Shown here piece by piece: positions 33,594 through 38,120 of a stretch of 38,120 nucleotides of DNA (position 1 is the first letter of the stretch; each line of letters opens with the position of its first letter). Source of the DNA: Corallincola holothuriorum (GTDB lineage: Bacteria > Pseudomonadota > Gammaproteobacteria > Enterobacterales > Neiellaceae). The stretch spans positions 1 through 38,120 of the forward strand of contig NZ_QPID01000017.1 of assembly GCF_003336225.1 (NCBI RefSeq), given 5' to 3'. Below the pieces are notes generated by a model. That model was not told the origin of the DNA and searched no databases. It saw only the letters and a list, made by a program, of their open reading frames with translations. The position numbers and the translations under genes are program-made.

Positions 33594-33660
33594 TGGTTGA
33601 GTATCCTTACGGGCTTTTCAACCAATAGCCAACGAATAGGAGATGTGTTAGTGGCCCGTA
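33594..33660 (+). promoter_or_regulatory. Alpha-operon ribosome binding site pseudoknot (S4 autoregulatory site)
   Basis: TGGTTGA 33594-33600 pairs with TCAACCA 33618-33624. Within that loop, TACGGGC 33608-33614 is a perfect complement of GCCCGTA 33654-33660, immediately after the rpsM GTG start. The sequence GAGTATCC ... ACGGGCTTTTCA is almost the same as in the E. coli alpha mRNA, whose pseudoknot is bound by S4 to trap the initiation complex (Rfam Alpha_RBS family). Confidence 0.9.
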
Positions 33661-34007
33661 TCGCTGGCATTAACATCCCTGATCATAAGCACGCAGTCAT
33701 TGCCCTGACTGCTATTTATGGCATCGGTAAAACCCGCGCTCAGCAGATCCTTGTTGAGTCAGGCATTGCCGAGAGCACTAAAATAAGTGATCTGGACGAA
33801 ACACAAATCGATAGACTTCGCGAAGTAGTCGGTCAGTACTCTGTTGAGGGTGATCTGCGCCGTGAAGTTTCAATGAACATTAAGCGTCTGATGGACCTCG
33901 GTTGTTACCGCGGCCTTCGTCATCGCCGAAGCTTGCCTCTACGTGGTCAGCGCACTAAGACAAATGCGCGTACCCGTAAAGGTCCACGCAAACCGATTCG
34001 TAAGTAA
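33651..34007 (+). CDS. rpsM: 30S ribosomal protein S13
   Basis: S13 forms bridges from the 30S head to L5 and 23S rRNA and contacts the P-site tRNA. At 118 aa it equals E. coli S13. The true start is GTG at 33651 ([13 protein letters not shown]), with AGGAGA 33638-33643 upstream. An in-frame ATG at 33561 would run through the regulatory pseudoknot and is rejected. The GIGKTRA motif and the C-terminal [17 protein letters not shown] are typical. It is the first gene of the alpha operon. Confidence 0.98.
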   Translation: MARIAGINIPDHKHAVIALTAIYGIGKTRAQQILVESGIAESTKISDLDETQIDRLREVVGQYSVEGDLRREVSMNIKRLMDLGCYRGLRHRRSLPLRGQRTKTNARTRKGPRKPIRK

Positions 34008-34024
34008 GCGGGGGGGAATCTATT

Positions 34025-34414
34025 ATGGCTAAAGCTCCAGCTCGCACTCGTAAGCGTGTAAAAAAGCAGGTTGCTGACGGAATGGCGCACATCCATGCGT
34101 CTTTCAACAATACTATCGTAACCATTACTGACCGTCAGGGTAACGCTCTGTCATGGGCCACTGCTGGTGGTTCAGGTTTCCGTGGTTCACGTAAGTCCAC
34201 TCCGTTTGCTGCTCAGGTAGCTGCGGAACGCGCCGGTGTTGCCGCGCAGGAATATGGTTTAAAGAACCTTGAAGTGTTCGTGAAGGGCCCAGGTCCTGGC
34301 CGTGAATCAGCGATTCGCGCATTGAACGCAGCGGGTTATCGCATCACTAATATTACTGATGTGACACCTATTCCTCATAACGGTTGCCGTCCGCCTAAAA
34401 AGCGTCGCGTGTAA
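34025..34414 (+). CDS. rpsK: 30S ribosomal protein S11
   Basis: S11 lies on the 30S platform near the mRNA exit and initiation-factor sites. At 129 aa it equals E. coli S11. The [19 protein letters not shown] segment and the C-terminal [18 protein letters not shown] signature are present. It is 17 nt after rpsM. Confidence 0.98.
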   Translation: MAKAPARTRKRVKKQVADGMAHIHASFNNTIVTITDRQGNALSWATAGGSGFRGSRKSTPFAAQVAAERAGVAAQEYGLKNLEVFVKGPGPGRESAIRALNAAGYRITNITDVTPIPHNGCRPPKKRRV

Positions 34415-34444
34415 CGGCGTTTTAGGACCGATTGGAGAAAGAAC

Positions 34445-35065
34445 ATGGCAAGATATTTGGGTCCAAAACTCAAACTTAGCCGTCGTGAGGGCACCGACCT
34501 TTTCTTGAAAAGTGGTGTTCGCGCGATCGATAGCAAGTGCAAGATCGATAACGTACCTGGTCAACATGGTGCGCGTAAAGGTCGTCTTTCAGACTATGGC
34601 GTACAGCTGCGTGAAAAGCAGAAAGTTCGTCGTCTGTATGGCGTCTTAGAAAAGCAGTTCCGTAATTACTATGGCGAGGCAGCTCGTATCAAAGGTAATA
34701 CCGGTGAAAACCTGCTTCAGTTGTTAGAAGGCCGTCTGGACAATGTTGTTTACCGTCTCGGTTTCGCCGCTACTCGCGCCGAAGCTCGTCAGTTGGTAAG
34801 CCACAAGGCTATTGAAGTTAACGGTCGTGTGGTAAACATTCCATCGTTTGCCGTTAAGCCAAACGACGTGATTAGCGTTCGTGAAAAGTCCAAGAAGCAG
34901 GCTCGAATCAAGGCTGCTCTCGAACTGTCTGAGCAGCGCGAGAAGCCCACCTGGATCGAAGTAGATGCAGCGAAACTAGAAGGTACTTATAAGCGCCTTC
35001 CAGAGCGCAGCGACCTGTCTGCTGATATCAACGAACAGTTGATTGTCGAGCTTTACTCTAAGTAA
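34445..35065 (+). CDS. rpsD: 30S ribosomal protein S4
   Basis: S4 is a primary 16S-binding protein, helps rRNA antitermination, and represses the alpha operon by binding the leader pseudoknot at 33594-33660. At 206 aa it equals E. coli S4. The start [20 protein letters not shown] and the S4 RNA-binding domain ([20 protein letters not shown], from about residue 98) are present. GGAGAAAG precedes the ATG. Confidence 0.98.
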   Translation: MARYLGPKLKLSRREGTDLFLKSGVRAIDSKCKIDNVPGQHGARKGRLSDYGVQLREKQKVRRLYGVLEKQFRNYYGEAARIKGNTGENLLQLLEGRLDNVVYRLGFAATRAEARQLVSHKAIEVNGRVVNIPSFAVKPNDVISVREKSKKQARIKAALELSEQREKPTWIEVDAAKLEGTYKRLPERSDLSADINEQLIVELYSK

Positions 35066-35095
35066 GGCCAGATCCAAGTCTTAAGAGAGGACACA

Positions 35096-36085
35096 ATGCA
35101 GGGTTCTGTTACAGAATTTCTCAAGCCGCGGTTAGTCGACATAGACGCCATCGATGCGTGTCGCGCGAAAGTTACACTCGAGCCGCTCGAGCGTGGCTTT
35201 GGACACACTTTAGGTAATGCGCTACGTCGGATTTTGCTATCGTCAATGCCCGGCTGTGCCGTCACCGAAGTTGAAATCGATGGTGTTCAGCACGAGTACA
35301 GCAGTAAAGAAGGCGTGCAGGAAGATATTATTGAAATCCTGCTTAACCTGAAGCAGCTAGCCGTTCGTTTGGATGGTAAAGATGAGGCCGTGCTGACTCT
35401 GACTAAGGGTGGTGCGGGCCCTGTTGTTGCTGGTGATATCGTTCATGATGGCGATGTTGCTATTGCAAACCCGGAGCACGTGATCTGCACGTTAACCGGC
35501 GAAGGTGAAATTAGCATGCGCATTAAGGTCGAGCGCGGTCGTGGTTATGTACCATCGACAGCTCGTGCCAACAGCGATGAAGATGAGCGTCCAATTGGTC
35601 GCTTGCTGCTAGACGCATCGTTCAGCCCGGTTGCTCGCATCGCCTATAATGTAGATGCAGCACGTGTAGAACAGCGCACTAACCTCGATAAACTGGTAAT
35701 CGATATGGAAACTAACGGCACAATTGAGCCGGAAGAAGCCATTCGTCGTGCCGCTACCATCTTAGCTGAACAGCTGGATGCGTTTGTCGAGTTGCGTGAC
35801 ATCAGTGAGCCGGAGCAAAAAGAAGAGAAGCCGGAGTTTGATCCGATTCTTCTGCGTCCTGTCGATGACTTGGAGCTGACAGTACGCTCTGCTAACTGTT
35901 TGAAGGCAGAAGCGATCCATTACATTGGTGACCTGGTTCAGCGTACAGAAGTTGAACTCCTCAAGACCCCGAACCTCGGTAAGAAATCACTTACTGAAAT
36001 TAAAGATGTTCTGGCGTCACGCGGACTTTCGCTCGGTATGCGTTTGGAAAACTGGCCTCCAGCCAGTCTTTCAGACAGAGACTGA
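35096..36085 (+). CDS. rpoA: DNA-directed RNA polymerase subunit alpha
   Basis: Alpha dimerises to start polymerase assembly; its C-terminal domain binds UP elements and activators. At 329 aa it equals E. coli RpoA. The N-terminal domain carries [20 protein letters not shown] (about 28-47). The C-terminal domain (about 249-329) has the DNA-binding [11 protein letters not shown] segment and [24 protein letters not shown] precedes the ATG. With rpoB and rpoC in the same window, all three large core subunits are within 28 kb. Confidence 0.98.
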   Translation: MQGSVTEFLKPRLVDIDAIDACRAKVTLEPLERGFGHTLGNALRRILLSSMPGCAVTEVEIDGVQHEYSSKEGVQEDIIEILLNLKQLAVRLDGKDEAVLTLTKGGAGPVVAGDIVHDGDVAIANPEHVICTLTGEGEISMRIKVERGRGYVPSTARANSDEDERPIGRLLLDASFSPVARIAYNVDAARVEQRTNLDKLVIDMETNGTIEPEEAIRRAATILAEQLDAFVELRDISEPEQKEEKPEFDPILLRPVDDLELTVRSANCLKAEAIHYIGDLVQRTEVELLKTPNLGKKSLTEIKDVLASRGLSLGMRLENWPPASLSDRD

Positions 36086-36127
36086 TCAGGTTGCGTGGTC
36101 ACAGATTTAGTGAGAAGGATATAGATC

Positions 36128-36535
36128 ATGCGCCATCGTAAGAGTGGTCGTCAGCTAAATCGCAACAGCAGCCACCGTCAAGCCATGTTTCGTAACATGG
36201 CCGGTTCGCTAGTTCGTCACGGTGTTATTAAAACCACCGTTGCGAAAGCGAAAGAGTTGCGTCGCGTAGTTGAACCTCTGATCACATTGGCTAAGGCCGA
36301 TAGTGTTGCAAACCGTCGTTTAGCGTTTGCTCGTACACGTGATCAAGAAGTTGTAGGCACCCTGTTCAATGAACTGGGTCCTCGCTATCAGGAACGTCCA
36401 GGTGGTTACACCCGTATCCTGAAGTGCGGCTACCGTGCCGGAGACAATGCCCCGATGGCTTACATCGAGCTTGTTGACCGTCCAGTAGTTGAAGAAGCTG
36501 ACGTTGAAAATGAAGTAGAAGCTAACGCTGAATAA
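36128..36535 (+). CDS. rplQ: 50S ribosomal protein L17
   Basis: L17 lies near the tunnel exit of the 50S subunit. It has 135 aa (E. coli 127). The start [19 protein letters not shown] and the [20 protein letters not shown] block are typical. The extra length is a C-terminal acidic tail ([14 protein letters not shown]), a part that varies between species. It is the last gene of the alpha operon and is followed by a strong terminator. Confidence 0.98.
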   Translation: MRHRKSGRQLNRNSSHRQAMFRNMAGSLVRHGVIKTTVAKAKELRRVVEPLITLAKADSVANRRLAFARTRDQEVVGTLFNELGPRYQERPGGYTRILKCGYRAGDNAPMAYIELVDRPVVEEADVENEVEANAE

Positions 36536-36554
36536 GCGAGTGGACACTTTAAGG

Positions 36555-36581
36555 AAAAGCCGGGCATTGCCCGGCTTTTTT
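36555..36581 (+). terminator. Bidirectional terminator of the alpha operon and the HD-GYP gene
   Basis: AAAAGCCGGGC 36555-36565 pairs with GCCCGGCTTTT 36569-36579 around an ATT loop, with T run on the plus strand and four T on the minus strand. It stops rplQ transcription and abuts the stop codon of the convergent minus-strand gene. Confidence 0.93.
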
Positions 36582-37827
36582 ATTTCTGTTTATTGTCGAA
36601 GTAATAGCTGATCCGTGTTCGTGGATTAAGATACTCATATACTTCAGGCTTGAGGCGTCGAGGCGGTAACGCTTTGGCAATTGAAAAATCCACTTCCTCT
36701 AAGTTTATGATCGTGGCTTCGGTTCTCGGGATCCCGGGGTCGTATAGCAGGATATTTGGATAGAGCAGCTTAGTTTGGTTTACCGATATGACTAAGCCTA
36801 CCTGCTTATTACTCAATTGGACGATTGTCCCTGGCGGGAACACGCCTAAGTGTTTTACCATCAGCTCGATATCTTCAGCCGCAAATTTTTCTTTGCACGA
36901 CTTAAAAATATAGGACAGCGCTGAGTAGGGGGTACGAGCCTTGTTGATGTCATGAGGATGGCACAGCGTGTCATATTCATTTACTAGTGCCACGAGGAGA
37001 CTTGATGGCTTCAAGTTGTCCTTGGTCAAGCCTTTGGGATAGCCACTGCCATCAGCATACTCATGATGCTGGGCAATAATGGTGTTTGATAGCTCTGGTA
37101 AATTTTCCCCTTGGGCAAGTAGTTGGACACTGTATTGTGGGTGCAGCTTTAAAAAATTCTCTTCCGCGGTATTTAATGGTGTTTTCTTATTTAGGATTTG
37201 GCTTGGCACCTTCATCTTACCGATGTCGTGAAATAACCCCGCCATGCCGATAGCGGTCATCTCCTCTTTATCTAGTCCTTTAGACTTCGCAAGAAGCATG
37301 CTCAGCACTGACACATTCAGGGAGTGGTAATATAAATTCTCTCCCTCCTTTGTCTCGTTCATGAGGTGCAGAACCATCTCATCTTGAGCCAACAGTGTTT
37401 CTACCATGCCATCGACAAGCTCTTTAGCTTCGGTGATAGCATTCAACGGTCGAGACGTCACTTTCGACATAACAGCACGCACTTGCGCTACGGATTGCTC
37501 AAACGCCTTTTCGCAGCGCTGCATATCGCGACGATAATCCTGCAGCGCTTCGATGCGCTGTTCTTTTTCCTCTTTAAGTGCTTGCAGTGCTGTTTTGTCA
37601 TCTGCAGATACCGGTACGATATCCACGTCAGCTCCTAGCGGTGCCGAATCGCTCTTATCGGGCATCACTATCACATGGCTGATGCCGAGCTGTTTTATGA
37701 GAGCTATCTGTCCTTCATCTTTGATCTTGAAGCTATTGAAGAGAAAAGGGTGATTACGCCAGCTCAGAGGCAAACGTATATAGAGACCCTTTTGCAGGCG
37801 ATGTACCGAGAGTTTAATGCCTTTCAT
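36580..37827 (-). CDS. HD-GYP domain protein, predicted cyclic di-GMP phosphodiesterase
   Basis: The 415-aa protein has an N-terminal DUF3391-like region (about 1-135, with a coiled charged segment near 80-115) and a C-terminal HD-GYP domain (about 140-330). Metal and substrate residues are complete: His168, the HD pair His200-Asp201 (GLFHDIGK), His254-His255, and the signature GSGYP at 260-264. HD-GYP enzymes hydrolyse cyclic di-GMP to control motility and biofilm. No signal peptide or membrane helix is seen, so it is probably cytoplasmic. A domain of about 85 residues follows. It converges on rplQ and is divergent from the rRNA-type promoter. The start codon lacks a clear Shine-Dalgarno. 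Confidence 0.9.
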   Translation of the reverse strand: MKGIKLSVHRLQKGLYIRLPLSWRNHPFLFNSFKIKDEGQIALIKQLGISHVIVMPDKSDSAPLGADVDIVPVSADDKTALQALKEEKEQRIEALQDYRRDMQRCEKAFEQSVAQVRAVMSKVTSRPLNAITEAKELVDGMVETLLAQDEMVLHLMNETKEGENLYYHSLNVSVLSMLLAKSKGLDKEEMTAIGMAGLFHDIGKMKVPSQILNKKTPLNTAEENFLKLHPQYSVQLLAQGENLPELSNTIIAQHHEYADGSGYPKGLTKDNLKPSSLLVALVNEYDTLCHPHDINKARTPYSALSYIFKSCKEKFAAEDIELMVKHLGVFPPGTIVQLSNKQVGLVISVNQTKLLYPNILLYDPGIPRTEATIINLEEVDFSIAKALPPRRLKPEVYEYLNPRTRISYYFDNKQK

Positions 37828-37973
37828 TGTTGCCGCTGCTTATATGGACTGACTTAATGCTAATACACGGTTCTTAAAGGGAAAAGGTTGAAGCGCTAAG
37901 TTTGCTATGTGAGCACGCTTTTTGTTGTTTTGCTCATTACTTGAGCGAACAGAAAAAAGATCCGCAATAAGCG
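37828..37973. other. Intergenic region between the HD-GYP gene and the rRNA-type promoter
   Basis: No gene is seen. The words TGAGC, GCTCA and TGAGC recur at about 37909-37945 and can form alternative small hairpins. An A-rich stretch (about 37950-37960) just upstream of the promoter could be an UP element for the alpha C-terminal domain. I found no convincing promoter for the HD-GYP gene. Confidence 0.4.
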
Positions 37974-38001
37974 TTGACGGCAGGATTAATCTCCCTATAA
38001 T
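37974..38001 (+). promoter_or_regulatory. rRNA-type promoter (P1) of a downstream operon
   Basis: TTGACG (37974-37979), a 16-bp spacer and a perfect TATAAT (37996-38001) are followed by the GC-rich discriminator GCCGCCTCAC. A second -35-like TTGACA begins at 38101, about 125 bp downstream, as expected for a tandem P1/P2 arrangement cut by the window end. No coding frame of note lies in 38002-38120. The 16S gene itself is outside, so rRNA identity is inferred. Confidence 0.7.
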
Positions 38002-38120
38002 GCCGCCTCACTCGCTCAGGGCGAGGCAGGGGGAAGAAACGAACGGTTTAAGTTTTTATCTTTCTTCTGGTCACTTAGTAAAAAAGATGTTTTTACTGGG
38101 TTGACAGCGGGGCTCAGAAG

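Noticed and set aside
33561..33650. Longer N-terminus for S13
   Set aside because: It would translate the S4 regulatory pseudoknot; the GTG at 33651 matches the family.

Overview
The window is the large translation and transcription gene cluster of a gammaproteobacterium. Its gene order is that of the E. coli rrnB-murB-birA-tRNA-tufB-secE-nusG-L11-beta region, joined directly to the str, S10, spc and alpha operons. Nearly every protein matches its E. coli counterpart in length and motifs. Two differences stand out: the pantothenate kinase after birA is type III (coaX) rather than coaA, and the beta and str operons run straight into S10. This suggests a marine Oceanospirillales- or Pseudomonadales-like lineage. 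That placement is inference and the species is not determined.

Layout. 1-121 looks like the trailer and terminator of an rRNA operon whose 5S gene would lie just upstream. 122-3137: leader, murB, birA and coaX, three overlapping genes that all use GTG starts. 3197-5001: a stable-RNA type promoter, tRNA-Tyr, tRNA-Gly, tRNA-Thr, the first tuf, and tRNA-Trp. 5072-5996: secE-nusG. 6017-16917: rplK-rplA, then rplJ-rplL-rpoB-rpoC with their own promoters, a regulatory leader and an attenuator. 16945-21441: rpsL-rpsG-fusA-tuf and a strong terminator. 21482-22588: a minus-strand gene for an unrecognised exported, beta-strand-rich protein. 22693-27922: S10 operon with an L4-type leader and an intrinsic terminator after rpsQ. 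27952-33535: spc operon, rplN to rpmJ. 33547-36581: alpha operon (rpsM, rpsK, rpsD, rpoA, rplQ) with an S4-type start-site pseudoknot and a bidirectional terminator. 36580-37827: minus-strand HD-GYP phosphodiesterase. 37974-38120: an rRNA-type promoter, so another rRNA operon probably starts just beyond the window.

How it works together: the window supplies most of the ribosome, all of core RNA polymerase (alpha, beta, beta prime), the elongation factors EF-Tu (two copies) and EF-G, NusG, the SecYE translocon core and four tRNAs. Control is visible as near-consensus promoters with a shared GC-rich discriminator, and as mRNA structures at the known autoregulation points (L10, L4, S4).

The genes are mostly textbook. 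The most interesting material is in the non-coding RNA: a Shine-Dalgarno switch in the rplJ leader, a pseudoknot-capable element before rpoB, a promoter overlapping the rpoC terminator, and a gene-conversion tract covering most of the two tuf genes. The one protein of unknown function is the outer-membrane-like protein between tuf and rpsJ. No CRISPR array, insertion sequence, prophage or defence gene is visible.
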